This document shows positions 15,563 to 23,663 of a stretch of 27,485 nt of DNA, one piece after another; position 1 is the first letter of the stretch, and each line of letters starts with the position of its first letter. Location: positions 1-27,485 of the forward strand of contig JANOLJ010000074.1 of assembly GCA_031419715.1 (NCBI GenBank), written 5' to 3'. Source of the DNA: JAEMQF01 sp031419715 (GTDB lineage: Bacteria; Pseudomonadota; Gammaproteobacteria; Burkholderiales; Burkholderiaceae_C). Below the pieces are notes generated by a model, which was not told where the DNA came from, did not search any database, and saw nothing but the letters and a program-made list of their open reading frames with translations. Position numbers and translations under genes: made by a program.

Positions 15563-17253
15563 GCAGCGACCTTCTCGACTCTTTCTGCCTGATGCGCCAA
15601 CGCCGCCGCGATGAACGACTTGAACAGCGGGTGCCCCTCCCAGGGAGTGGATTTGAACTCGGGGTGGAACTGCACACCCACGAACCACGGATGCACGCTG
15701 CGCGGCAGCTCGATGATCTCGGTCAACTTTTCGCGCTGCGTCAGGGCTGAGATCACGAGGCCGGCCTCGGTGAGGCGGTCCAGGTAGTTGACGTTCGCCT
15801 CGAAGCGATGGCGATGCCGTTCGCTCACTACGTCGCCATAGATTTCATGGGCGAGCGTACCGGGTTTCACGTCCGAGCTTTGGCCGCCCAGGCGCATCGT
15901 GCCGCCCAGGTCTGAGGTTGCGCTGCGCTTTTGCACCGTGCCGTCGGCGTCTTGCCACTCTTCGATCAGCGCGATCACGGGGTGTTTGCAGTCGGGTTCA
16001 AACTCGGTGCTGTTCGCGCCAGTCAGGCCTGCCTTGTGGCGCGCGAATTCGATCGTTGCGACTTGCATGCCTAAGCAAATGCCGAGGTAGGGCAGCTTGT
16101 GTTCACGCGCGTATTGCGCCGCGAGGATCTTGCCTTCCACGCCGCGCTTGCCAAAGCCGCCGGGCACGAGGATGGCGTCAAAGCGGGCGAGGTTCGCCAC
16201 GTTGCCCGTGTTCAGATCCTCCGAATCGACGTACTCGATCTTGACTCGCGCATGGTTGTGGATTCCGGCGTGGCGCAGCGCCTCGTTGAGCGACTTATAG
16301 GAATCGGACAAATCGACATACTTGCCGCACATCGCGATCGTCACGTCGAATTTCGGGTGCTCGACTTCGTCTACCAGCTTGTCCCAGCGCGTCAGGTTCG
16401 CCGGCTTGGTGTGCAGGTGCAGCTTGGCGCAGACCAGCTCGTCCAGCCCCTGTGAGTGCAGCATGCGCGGCACTTTGTAGATGGTGTCGGCGTCCCACAC
16501 CGAGATCACGCCGAACTCGGGCACGTTGGCGAACAGCGAAATCTTCGCGCGCTCTTCGTCGGGGATGGGTCGGTCGGCGCGGCACAGCAGCGCGTCGGGC
16601 ATGATGCCGATCTCGCGCAGCTTTTGCACGCTGTGCTGCGTCGGCTTGGTCTTGAGCTCGCCGGCAGCAGCAATCCACGGCACGAGCGTGAGGTGCAGGA
16701 ACGCCGCGTTCGTCGGCCCCATCCTCAGGCTCATCTGGCGCACCGCTTCGAGGAAGGGCAGCGATTCGATGTCGCCCACCGTGCCGCCGACCTCGACGAT
16801 CGCCACGTCCATGCCGCGTTCGCCGCGCGACGGCGCCTCTTCGTTGCGGTTCGGGTTCAGCCCGGCGCCGCGCCGGATGAAATCTTGAATCTCATTGGTG
16901 ACGTGGGGGATCACCTGAACTGTCTTGCCGAGATAGTCGCCCCGGCGTTCTTTCTCAAGCACGCTCTTGTAGATCTGGCCGGTCGTGAAGTTGTTCGCCC
17001 GGCGCATGCGCGTCGTGATGAAGCGCTCATAGTGGCCGAGGTCCAGGTCGGTTTCCGCGCCGTCTTCCGTGACGAACACTTCGCCGTGCTGGAAGGGCGA
17101 CATCGTTCCCGGGTCGACGTTCAGATACGGGTCGAGTTTGATCAGGGTGACTTTGAGGCCGCGCGATTCGAGAATCGCCGCGAGGGACGCCGAAGCGATG
17201 CCCTTGCCCAGCGAGGACACCACACCGCCGGTGACGAAGACGAACTTGGTCAT
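15559..17253 (-). CDS. pyrG: CTP synthase
   Basis: A 564-residue CTP synthase that aminates UTP to CTP with glutamine and ATP. The N-terminal synthetase domain begins FVFVTGGVVSSLGKG (4-18) with the P-loop-like ATP site, followed by DPYLNVDPGTMSPFQHGEV and VEVGGTVGDIESLPF. The C-terminal class I glutamine amidotransferase domain has nucleophile Cys393 in GICLGMQ, with His530 and Glu532 in QFHPE. Compared with E. coli (545 residues) there is an insertion of about 15 residues at 130-148, rich in Asn, Glu, Arg and Gly, just before MDVAIVEVGG. This start is the only one fitting the family. A TATAAT box lies 48 bp upstream. The stop overlaps the kdsA start by 4 bp. Confidence 0.97.
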   Translation of the reverse strand: MTKFVFVTGGVVSSLGKGIASASLAAILESRGLKVTLIKLDPYLNVDPGTMSPFQHGEVFVTEDGAETDLDLGHYERFITTRMRRANNFTTGQIYKSVLEKERRGDYLGKTVQVIPHVTNEIQDFIRRGAGLNPNRNEEAPSRGERGMDVAIVEVGGTVGDIESLPFLEAVRQMSLRMGPTNAAFLHLTLVPWIAAAGELKTKPTQHSVQKLREIGIMPDALLCRADRPIPDEERAKISLFANVPEFGVISVWDADTIYKVPRMLHSQGLDELVCAKLHLHTKPANLTRWDKLVDEVEHPKFDVTIAMCGKYVDLSDSYKSLNEALRHAGIHNHARVKIEYVDSEDLNTGNVANLARFDAILVPGGFGKRGVEGKILAAQYAREHKLPYLGICLGMQVATIEFARHKAGLTGANSTEFEPDCKHPVIALIEEWQDADGTVQKRSATSDLGGTMRLGGQSSDVKPGTLAHEIYGDVVSERHRHRFEANVNYLDRLTEAGLVISALTQREKLTEIIELPRSVHPWFVGVQFHPEFKSTPWEGHPLFKSFIAAALAHQAERVEKVAA

Positions 17254-17300
17254 TGTGTGCAGCGCCTGCGGATACGCAAACGCCGGGGTGGGAAAGCGCG

Positions 17301-17306
17301 ATTATA
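17301..17306 (-). promoter_or_regulatory. -10 box of the pyrG operon promoter
   Basis: The minus strand reads CTCC TATAAT CGCGC, a perfect consensus -10. Transcription would begin near 17294, about 40 nt before the pyrG ATG. No good -35 is visible 16-18 bp upstream. The box contains the TAA stop codon (17302-17304) of the upstream hydrolase gene, so the pyrG promoter is embedded in the end of the preceding gene. Confidence 0.55.
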
Positions 17307-18171
17307 GGAGTGGGTGCTGGCCGGCCCGGGCTGATACGCCGCCGCCCGCGGGCGCGGCAAAGGTGTCGAGCCAGTGCAGGACCGCGTTCGCAGTGGCTTG
17401 CGGCAGCTCCATCGGGAAGAGATGCGTGCCCTCCAGCATGCTGATGCGCGAGTGCGTCACACGCTGGATGACGCGAATGCCGACGCGCTTCAGCTCCGCC
17501 GACTGGGTGCCGCCAATGAAAGCGACCGGGCAGCGCAGTGGATGGGCGCGCAGGTGCCGCGACAAATGGTCCGGCAGAGTGTTGTAAATCGAGGTCTCGA
17601 TGCCTCGGGCAAAACTCAAGTGTTGCCCCTGGCTGCCGGCTTCGAGGCCGCAGGCGAGGTAGTCGTCGAGCACGCCCTCGGCCCAGCGCGCAAATACGGG
17701 TTTCGCCGCAAAGTGCGCGCGCGCCGCGGCCACACTGGGCCAGTGCTCGCGCCTGCGTTTGGACACCCGGCCGGGCGAGAATCGCTCGCCGATTCCCGCA
17801 GCCTTGGCGAATTGCACGGTGCGCGCCATCCAGCTGGGCAGGAGGGGCGAATCGAGCAATACGACGCCGCGCACCAGGTCAGGCCGGCGCGCCGCGGCGA
17901 GCACGCTCAGATAGCCGCCGAGCGAGTGCCCGACGAGGTAGGCCGGGCCCTGCGCTTCGGTCTCGATGAAGTGCAGCAACTGATCGCGCAAGTGCGGCCA
18001 ATTGCTCGTCACCGGATAGCGCAAGTCGTGGCCGATTTTCGGCAATACGGCGACGCGCCAGCCGGCGCCTCGCCAGTGCTTGAAGACGCGTTCATAGGTT
18101 CCCGCGGGGAAGCCGTTGGCGTGCGCGAAGACGATGGTGCGGTGGCCCGTGCCTTCACCAGGTTCAGTCAC
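17302..18171 (-). CDS. Alpha/beta hydrolase
   Basis: A 289-residue alpha/beta-hydrolase fold protein with no signal peptide. The nucleophile elbow GHSLGG is at 81-86 (Ser83), the oxyanion-type HANGFPAGTY at 17-26, and a probable catalytic His lies in EGTHLFPME near residue 260. The acid residue cannot be assigned safely. The substrate is unknown; the fold covers esterases, lipases and C-C hydrolases. The start is GTG 18171, overlapping the mutS TGA by 4 bp (GTGA), so it is translationally coupled to mutS and probably the last gene of suhB-mutS-hydrolase. The last 20 residues are Ala/Gly-rich. Confidence 0.85.
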   Translation of the reverse strand: MTEPGEGTGHRTIVFAHANGFPAGTYERVFKHWRGAGWRVAVLPKIGHDLRYPVTSNWPHLRDQLLHFIETEAQGPAYLVGHSLGGYLSVLAAARRPDLVRGVVLLDSPLLPSWMARTVQFAKAAGIGERFSPGRVSKRRREHWPSVAAARAHFAAKPVFARWAEGVLDDYLACGLEAGSQGQHLSFARGIETSIYNTLPDHLSRHLRAHPLRCPVAFIGGTQSAELKRVGIRVIQRVTHSRISMLEGTHLFPMELPQATANAVLHWLDTFAAPAGGGVSARAGQHPLL

Positions 18172-20789
18172 GCGGATTTCTCCAGCATTGCCTTTAGGCG
18201 ATACAGCGCGTCCTGGGCCTGCCGGGGCGTCAGCGCATCGGTGTCGATCGCCTCCAGGGCAAGTTCGACAGGACTGCGCTGTACGTCGATCAGCGGCGCG
18301 ACCGGCGCAAACAGATCGATTTGCGCCTGGCCCTGAACGCGCTGCGCTTCCAGCGCTTCCAGCGTCGAGCGCGCCTGGCGCACCAGCACCCCGGGCATGC
18401 CGGCCAGGCGTGCCACTTGCACGCCATAGCTGCGGCTCGCCGGGCCGGGTTGGATTTCGTGCAGGAACACGATGGCCTCGCCGCTCTCCGCGGCAGAGAC
18501 ATGCACATTGACGGCACGCTCATGCTTCGCCGGAAACTCGGTGAGCTCGAAGTAGTGGGTCGCGAACAGCGTGAAGGATCGATTCCGCTCGTGCAGGTGG
18601 CTCGCGATCGCACCCGCCAACGCCAGGCCGTCAAACGTGGACGTGCCGCGGCCGATTTCGTCCATCAGCACCAGCGAATGTTCTGTCGCGTGGTGCAGGA
18701 TCGCCGCGGCTTCCGTCATCTCCAACATGAACGTCGATTGCGCATTCGCCAGGTCATCGGCCGCGCCGATGCGGGTGTGAATGGCGTCGATCGGGCCGAG
18801 ACGACACTGCTGCGCGGGCACGAACGAGCCGATCGCCGCGAGCAACACGATCAACGCCACCTGGCGCATGTAGGTGCTCTTGCCCCCCATGTTCGGGCCG
18901 GTGATGACCTGCATCTTGCGCCGCGCATCGAGCTGGCAGTGATTCGCGATGAAGTTGCCCGCGCCGGTTTCCAGCAACCGCGCTTGCACGACCGGGTGCC
19001 GGCCGCCGACGATGTCGATGCACGGCTCTCGCACGAATTGCGGGCGGCACCAGTCGAGGCTCGATGCGCGTTCCGCCAGCGCGGCCACGGCATCGAGCTG
19101 CGCCAGCGCGCGCGCGAGGTCGCCGAGCGCCTGCACATGCGGCGCAAGAGCATCGAGCAACTCGTCATAGAGCAGCTTCTCGCGTGCGAGCGAACGCTCT
19201 TGTGCGGACAGGGCTTTGTCTTCAAACGTTTTCAGCTCCGGTGTGATGAAGCGTTCTGCGTTCTTCAGCGTCTGGCGGCGCCGGTAGTCGAGCGGCACCT
19301 TGGCTGCCTGGCCGGCGCTGACCTCGATGTAAAAGCCGTGCACCTTGTTGTACTGAACCCGCAGGTTCGCGATGCCGGTGCGCGCGCGTTCACGCGCCTC
19401 CAACTCAATGAGGAATGCGTCGCAGTTCTGCGCGATGCCGCGTAACTCGTCGAGTTCGGCGTCGTAGCCCGGGGCGATGACACCACCGTCGCGCAGCAGC
19501 ACGGCGGGCTCTTCAGCAATCGCGGCGCTGAGCAGTGCTGCGATTTGCGGCGGTGGGCGCATCGCGGCCAACAGCATGTCGAGCAGCACGGCGCGTTGCT
19601 CGGGCACCTGGGCGCGCAAGGCGGGCAGTTGCTCCAAGGTGGTACGCAAGCCTGTGAGCTCGCGCGGGCGCACCTGGCGCAGCGCAATGCGCGCCGTGAT
19701 GCGTTCGACGTCGCTGATGCCTCGTAGAGATTCGCGCAGCAACGCCACATCGCCCGCGAGCAATTCCGCCAGCGCGTCATGGCGTTGCTGGGCCACGCTG
19801 CGCTCGCGCAAAGGATTGAGCAGCCACTGCCGCAACGCGCGGCTGCCCATGCCGGTGCGGCAGGTGTCGAGCAGCGACAGCAGCGTAGGCGCGGCCTCGC
19901 CGCGCAGCGTTTGCGTCAATTCCAGATTGCGCTGCGTGGTTGGCGGCAGATCGAGCAATTCGCTGGCACGCTGGACGTCCAAGCGCCGCACATGGGCGAG
20001 CGCGCCACCCTGGGTGCGCTCGGCGTAGCTCAGCAATGCCGCCGCGGCGGCCTGAGCGGCGAGCAGAGTTTCAGCGTTGTAGCCGGCCAGACTGGCGACT
20101 TGCAGTTGTTCGCAAAGCTTGCGTTTTCCCAGCGCTGCGTCGAATTGCCATGCGGCCTGCGTCGTCGTGGCGAATCGGGATGATTGCAGTGAATCGAGCA
20201 TCGCGGCGGGCAGTTGCTCGCGATCCAGCAGCACTTCGGCCGGACCCAGGCGCGCGAGCCAACCACCGAGTTCGGCCTCGGTGCATTCCGTCAAGCCGAG
20301 TTCGCCACGCGTCAGCGCCAGCCACGCCAGGCCGAACCGTGGGCCGCGCCGGCACAGCGCGAGCAAAACGGCGTCGCTCTTCTCTGCAAGCAGTTCGGTG
20401 TCGGTCACGGTGCCCGGCGTGACGACGCGCACCACCTTGCGCTCCACCGGCCCCTTGGCCGTGGCCACATCGCCCACCTGCTCACACAGCGCAACCGCCT
20501 CGCCCAGCTTGATCAACTTGGCGAGATAGCTCTCCACCGAATGCACCGGCACGCCGGCCATCACCACCGGCTCGCCCGCGCTGTTGCCGCGCGAGGTGAG
20601 GGTGATGTCGAGCAGGCGATTGGCCTTGCGCGCGTCGTCGAAAAACAGCTCGTAGAAGTCGCCAATGCGGTAGAACACGAGCGTGTCGGGAAACTCCGCC
20701 TTGATGCGCAGGTACTGCTGCATCATCGGCGTGTGGCCGGAAAGATCAGTGGCCGGGGTCGCTGCGCTCGGCGTGGGGCTGTTGCTCAT
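18168..20789 (-). CDS. mutS: DNA mismatch repair protein MutS
   Basis: An 873-residue MutS that recognises base mismatches and small loops and recruits MutL. The mismatch-reading Phe-X-Glu is Phe45-Tyr46-Glu47 in GDFYELFFDDA. The connector, lever and clamp regions follow, with FYIEVSAGQAAKVP and RRRQTLKNAERFITPELK. The ATPase has Walker A GPNMGGKST at about 631-639, Walker B as LVLMDEIGRGTSTFDGLA, and ATHYFELTEF. A C-terminal helical tail ends ALYRLKAMLEKSA. The start ATG 20789 is preferred over GTG 20795, which adds two residues. It begins 15 bp after suhB and overlaps the hydrolase start, forming one transcription unit. Confidence 0.97.
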   Translation of the reverse strand: MSNSPTPSAATPATDLSGHTPMMQQYLRIKAEFPDTLVFYRIGDFYELFFDDARKANRLLDITLTSRGNSAGEPVVMAGVPVHSVESYLAKLIKLGEAVALCEQVGDVATAKGPVERKVVRVVTPGTVTDTELLAEKSDAVLLALCRRGPRFGLAWLALTRGELGLTECTEAELGGWLARLGPAEVLLDREQLPAAMLDSLQSSRFATTTQAAWQFDAALGKRKLCEQLQVASLAGYNAETLLAAQAAAAALLSYAERTQGGALAHVRRLDVQRASELLDLPPTTQRNLELTQTLRGEAAPTLLSLLDTCRTGMGSRALRQWLLNPLRERSVAQQRHDALAELLAGDVALLRESLRGISDVERITARIALRQVRPRELTGLRTTLEQLPALRAQVPEQRAVLLDMLLAAMRPPPQIAALLSAAIAEEPAVLLRDGGVIAPGYDAELDELRGIAQNCDAFLIELEARERARTGIANLRVQYNKVHGFYIEVSAGQAAKVPLDYRRRQTLKNAERFITPELKTFEDKALSAQERSLAREKLLYDELLDALAPHVQALGDLARALAQLDAVAALAERASSLDWCRPQFVREPCIDIVGGRHPVVQARLLETGAGNFIANHCQLDARRKMQVITGPNMGGKSTYMRQVALIVLLAAIGSFVPAQQCRLGPIDAIHTRIGAADDLANAQSTFMLEMTEAAAILHHATEHSLVLMDEIGRGTSTFDGLALAGAIASHLHERNRSFTLFATHYFELTEFPAKHERAVNVHVSAAESGEAIVFLHEIQPGPASRSYGVQVARLAGMPGVLVRQARSTLEALEAQRVQGQAQIDLFAPVAPLIDVQRSPVELALEAIDTDALTPRQAQDALYRLKAMLEKSA

Positions 20790-20804
20790 CGGCACCGCTG
20801 CAAA

Positions 20805-21803
20805 TCAAGGCGTGGCGCTGCCCTTGGCTGGCACCGCCGGGCCGCGCACGCGCACCGGCGTTGGCTTTCGAGGGGCGGCGTCTTGCGCGGGCGCGACGGC
20901 TATCGACGCGGCCAGGGCTTCCTCGGGGGTCAGGCCTTGCCTTTTGCCTGAGGTCAGGTCTTGACTGTTGCCACTCGCCTGCGGCGTGTCGCCTTTGCCG
21001 ACCTGCGAATAGGCCCCAAGCATCTGCACCAATTGCCCATAGATCTTCGGGTTGCCGGCGATCACTTCCTTCTGAAACAGAAAGTCACTCTCGCCGGTGA
21101 AGTTGCCGACCAGGCCGCCGGCCTCGGTGACCATCAGCGCGCCAGCCGCCATGTCCCAGGGGCTCAAGCCCGGCTCGAAGAAGCCGTCGTAGGCGCCAGC
21201 CGCCACATGGCACAGGTCGAGCGCTGCCGAGCCGGGGCGGCGCACGCCCGCGCACGCCTGCATCACCGTGCCCAGCATTTCCATGTAGCGCTTGAAATCG
21301 TCGCCTTGGCGAAACGGGAAGCCGGTGCCGATCAGCGCATCATTCATGCGATTGCGCTTGGACACGCGCAGGCGCCGGTCGTTGAGGAAGGCGCCACGCC
21401 CCTTGGAGGCGATGAACAAGTCATTGCGCGCCGGGTCGTAGACCACGCCTTGCTGCAATTGGCCGCGAAACGACAGCGCGATCGACACGCAATACATCGG
21501 CAACCCGTGAATGAAGTTCGTCGTGCCGTCCAGCGGGTCGATGATCCAGACGTATTCGCTGTCTTTCGCGCCGTGCGCGCGGCCCGATTCTTCGGCGAGG
21601 ATGGCGTGGCCGGGGTAGGCGTCGAGCAGGGTGTCGATGATCGCGGCTTCGGCCGCATGGTCCACCTCGGTGACGAAATCGCTCGGTCCCTTCGTATTCA
21701 CCGTGATGCGGTCCAGGTCCACCGAGGCCCGGCTGATCACGGTGCCGGCGTTGCGCGCCGCCTTGATGGCGATGTTGAGCATCGGATGAAGCGCTTGCGT
21801 CAT
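20805..21803 (-). CDS. suhB: Inositol monophosphatase family protein with C-terminal extension
   Basis: A 332-residue member of the inositol monophosphatase family, corresponding to E. coli SuhB (267 residues), which dephosphorylates inositol phosphates and also takes part in rRNA antitermination. The metal-binding motifs are complete: Glu71 in LAEESG, Asp89 and Asp92 in IDPLDGTTNF, and Asp217 in PWDMAAGALMVTEAGG. After about residue 267 there is an extra tail of some 65 residues rich in Ala, Pro, Gly, Ser and Thr with scattered Lys/Arg, ending KGSATP, and likely disordered. A small hairpin (CCGGC-ACAC-GCCGG on the minus strand, 21810-21823) sits just before the ATG, and no Shine-Dalgarno is visible. 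It is the first gene of the suhB-mutS-hydrolase unit and is divergent from trmJ. Confidence 0.92.
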   Translation of the reverse strand: MTQALHPMLNIAIKAARNAGTVISRASVDLDRITVNTKGPSDFVTEVDHAAEAAIIDTLLDAYPGHAILAEESGRAHGAKDSEYVWIIDPLDGTTNFIHGLPMYCVSIALSFRGQLQQGVVYDPARNDLFIASKGRGAFLNDRRLRVSKRNRMNDALIGTGFPFRQGDDFKRYMEMLGTVMQACAGVRRPGSAALDLCHVAAGAYDGFFEPGLSPWDMAAGALMVTEAGGLVGNFTGESDFLFQKEVIAGNPKIYGQLVQMLGAYSQVGKGDTPQASGNSQDLTSGKRQGLTPEEALAASIAVAPAQDAAPRKPTPVRVRGPAVPAKGSATP

Positions 21804-21900
21804 GGGCGGCCGGCGTGTGCCGGTGTGTCAGGGGTGGCTGGCGGATGGAAAGAACGATGCAGGCGAATGCGCGCGGTCAAAGTCGACCCGCCTCGCTGCG

Positions 21901-21915
21901 GATAATCCGAGTTTA
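21901..21915. promoter_or_regulatory. Back-to-back -10-like boxes between suhB and trmJ
   Basis: The plus strand has GATAAT at 21901-21906, which could give a start near 21913 and a 50-nt leader for trmJ. The minus strand has TAAACT at 21915-21910, which could give a start near 21903 and a 100-nt leader for suhB. No convincing -35 is seen for either. The same element GCTAAACTC occurs before cysE. Confidence 0.35.
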
Positions 21916-21962
21916 GCTGCCCACCTTGGCCCCACCGACACTCGCCACGCCACGCCCACCCC

Positions 21963-22697
21963 ATGCCCGGCCAAGACCCTACGCGCTTCATACTGATCGG
22001 CACCAGCCACGCGGGCAATGTGGGCGCGGCGGCGCGTGCGATGAAAGTGATGGGGTTTTCCGATCTGGTGCTCGTGGCGCCGCGCGACCCGCACCTGCAG
22101 CGCAAGGCCGAGGCGGTGGCGATGGCCAGTGGCGCGACCGACGTGCTGGCCAGCGCGCGGGTCTGTGCCGACATGACGCAGGCGCTTGACGGCATCACTT
22201 TCGTCTGCGCGACGGCGATGACGCCACGCGACTTCGGCCCGCCGACGCACGCGCCGCGCGAATTGCTGGCCACATTGAAAGACTCGACGCACCGTGTCGC
22301 CTTTGTGTTCGGCTCGGAGCGCTTCGGCATGAGCAACGACGACGTGTACCGCTGCCACGCCTGCCTGAGCATCCCGACACGCGCCGACTATGGCTCGCTG
22401 AACCTGTCGCAGGCGGTGCAGCTCATCGCCTACGAATGGCGTCAGGCGCTCGGCGGGTTCGATGTTTCGCCTCGGACAACGGATACCCCAGCGGCCGATG
22501 CCCCGGCGATACAAGGCCTGATCGAACACTGGCGCGCTGCCTTGGAGAGAATCGGCTTTCACGACCCGGCCGCGCCGAAGAAGCTGCTGCCGCGCCTGAA
22601 TCGCCTGCTGAATCGGGCGCAATTGACGCAAGAAGAGGTGCATATCCTGCGCGGCATCGCGAAGGCGGTGCAGGAGCGTTGTTTGCCACGGTCCTGA
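21963..22697 (+). CDS. trmJ: tRNA (cytidine/uridine-2'-O-)-methyltransferase TrmJ
   Basis: A 244-residue SPOUT-class methyltransferase that 2'-O-methylates nucleotide 32 in the tRNA anticodon loop. Motifs are RFILIGTSHAGNVGAAARAM (8-27), FVFGSERFGMSN (the FGxE SAM-binding knot motif, near 114-125) and PTRADYGSLNLSQAVQLIAY, which builds the trefoil knot. The C-terminal 80 residues form the helical extension seen in E. coli TrmJ (246 residues). ATG 21963 gives the family start, with no clear Shine-Dalgarno. It is divergent from suhB and 71 bp before cysE, which has its own -10-like box. Confidence 0.93.
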   Translation: MPGQDPTRFILIGTSHAGNVGAAARAMKVMGFSDLVLVAPRDPHLQRKAEAVAMASGATDVLASARVCADMTQALDGITFVCATAMTPRDFGPPTHAPRELLATLKDSTHRVAFVFGSERFGMSNDDVYRCHACLSIPTRADYGSLNLSQAVQLIAYEWRQALGGFDVSPRTTDTPAADAPAIQGLIEHWRAALERIGFHDPAAPKKLLPRLNRLLNRAQLTQEEVHILRGIAKAVQERCLPRS

Positions 22698-22732
22698 TCG
22701 GCCTGCGCCCCACGAGGCCAAGCGCGCGGGGC

Positions 22733-22738
22733 TAAACT
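22733..22738 (+). promoter_or_regulatory. -10-like box of cysE
   Basis: TAAACT within GGGCTAAACTCTTCGG lies 30 bp before the cysE ATG; transcription would begin near 22745. No convincing -35 is visible. The nearly identical GCTAAACTC occurs before suhB on the minus strand, which supports a real promoter element. Confidence 0.4.
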
Positions 22739-22768
22739 CTTCGGCACCCGGCCCCGCCCACCCCAATC

Positions 22769-23548
22769 ATGTTCGAGCGCCTACGAGAAGACATCGCCTG
22801 CATCCTTGAGCGTGACCCCGCAGCGCGCTCAAAGTGGGAGGTGCTGACGTGCTATCCCGGGTTGCACGCGCTCATCATGCACCGACGTGCTCATTGGTTC
22901 TGGAAGCACGGCTGGTTCTGGCTCGGGCGCTTCACCTCGCACCTGGGCCGTTTCCTCTCGGGCATTGAAATTCACCCCGCCGCCACCGTGGGCAGGCGCG
23001 TTTTCATCGACCACGGCATGGGCGTCGTGATCGGCGCGACCGCTGAAGTCGGCGACGACTGCACCATCTACCAGGGCGTTACCCTCGGCGGCACGTCGCT
23101 GGCGAAGGGCGCGAAGCGCCATCCCACGCTGGGCCGCGGCGTCATCGTCGGCGCCAATTCGCAGGTACTGGGCGGCTTCACCGTGGGTGATGGCGCACGC
23201 ATCGGGTCGAACGCTGTGGTGCTCAAGCCCGTGCCACCGGGCAGCACGGCGGTGGGGAATCCGGCGCGCATCATCGAAGCCGAAAGCGACGCGAAGCGCG
23301 AAGCGGCTGCGGCGAAGATGGGTTTCTCGGCCTACGGCATCACGCAGGGCGACGACCCCGTCGCCCAGGCGATGAAGGGTTTGATCGACAACGCTTCCGG
23401 GCATGAGCATCAGATCGCGATGCTGTGGCAGGCGATCGAAAAACTCTCAGCGCGCTCGCGCGAGCTGCCGCCCGCCGACTGCGTGCCCGAAGACGCGCAG
23501 ACGGCAGAGCACTTCGACGCCGAGCGCCTGGCGCGCCTGGTCAAGTAG
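22769..23548 (+). CDS. cysE: Serine O-acetyltransferase
   Basis: A 259-residue serine acetyltransferase that makes O-acetylserine from serine and acetyl-CoA, the committed step of cysteine synthesis. After a short helical N-terminal region (1-60) comes the left-handed beta-helix of hexapeptide repeats: GIEIHPAATVGRRVFIDHGM with Asp81 and His82 at the active site, GVVIGATAEVGDDCTIYQG, GVTLGG, PTLGRGVIVGANSQVLGG and VGDGARIGSNAVVL. The N-terminal part is shorter than in E. coli CysE (273). The C-terminal 80 residues are charged and helical. The ATG has no strong Shine-Dalgarno. Together with metY in the same window it supplies sulfur amino acids, though the two are far apart and not in one operon. 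Confidence 0.93.
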   Translation: MFERLREDIACILERDPAARSKWEVLTCYPGLHALIMHRRAHWFWKHGWFWLGRFTSHLGRFLSGIEIHPAATVGRRVFIDHGMGVVIGATAEVGDDCTIYQGVTLGGTSLAKGAKRHPTLGRGVIVGANSQVLGGFTVGDGARIGSNAVVLKPVPPGSTAVGNPARIIEAESDAKREAAAAKMGFSAYGITQGDDPVAQAMKGLIDNASGHEHQIAMLWQAIEKLSARSRELPPADCVPEDAQTAEHFDAERLARLVK

Positions 23549-23560
23549 GGCGGCAGCCCA

Positions 23561-23645
23561 GCGTCCCGGTGCAAGCCGGGATACACGCTTCGCTATTGGG
23601 CGCCTGCGCGCGCGGTGGATCCCGGCTTTCGCCGAGATGACGGCA
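23561..23645. repeat. Facing pair of REP-like palindromic repeats
   Basis: Two units point towards each other between cysE and baiN. On the plus strand GTGGATCCCGGCTTTCGCCG starts at 23615, followed by AGATGACGG. On the minus strand GTGTATCCCGGCTTGCACCG, followed by GGACGCTGG, ends near 23561. Each contains a small hairpin: TCCCGG(6 nt)CCGGGA at 23564-23581 is perfect, and TCCCGGC(4 nt)GCCGAGA at 23620-23637 has one mismatch. Translated, the second unit reads WIPAFAEMT, the well-known signature of dispersed intergenic palindromes found in many proteobacteria. A RAYT-type transposase or other source gene is not present in the window. Confidence 0.65.
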
Positions 23646-23663
23646 GTGGCGACAATCCCTCCG

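Noticed and set aside
23403..23663. N-terminal extension of the flavoprotein into cysE
   Set aside because: The extra 87 residues read through the cysE end in another frame and through the REP-like repeats; the Rossmann motif begins at ATG 23664.
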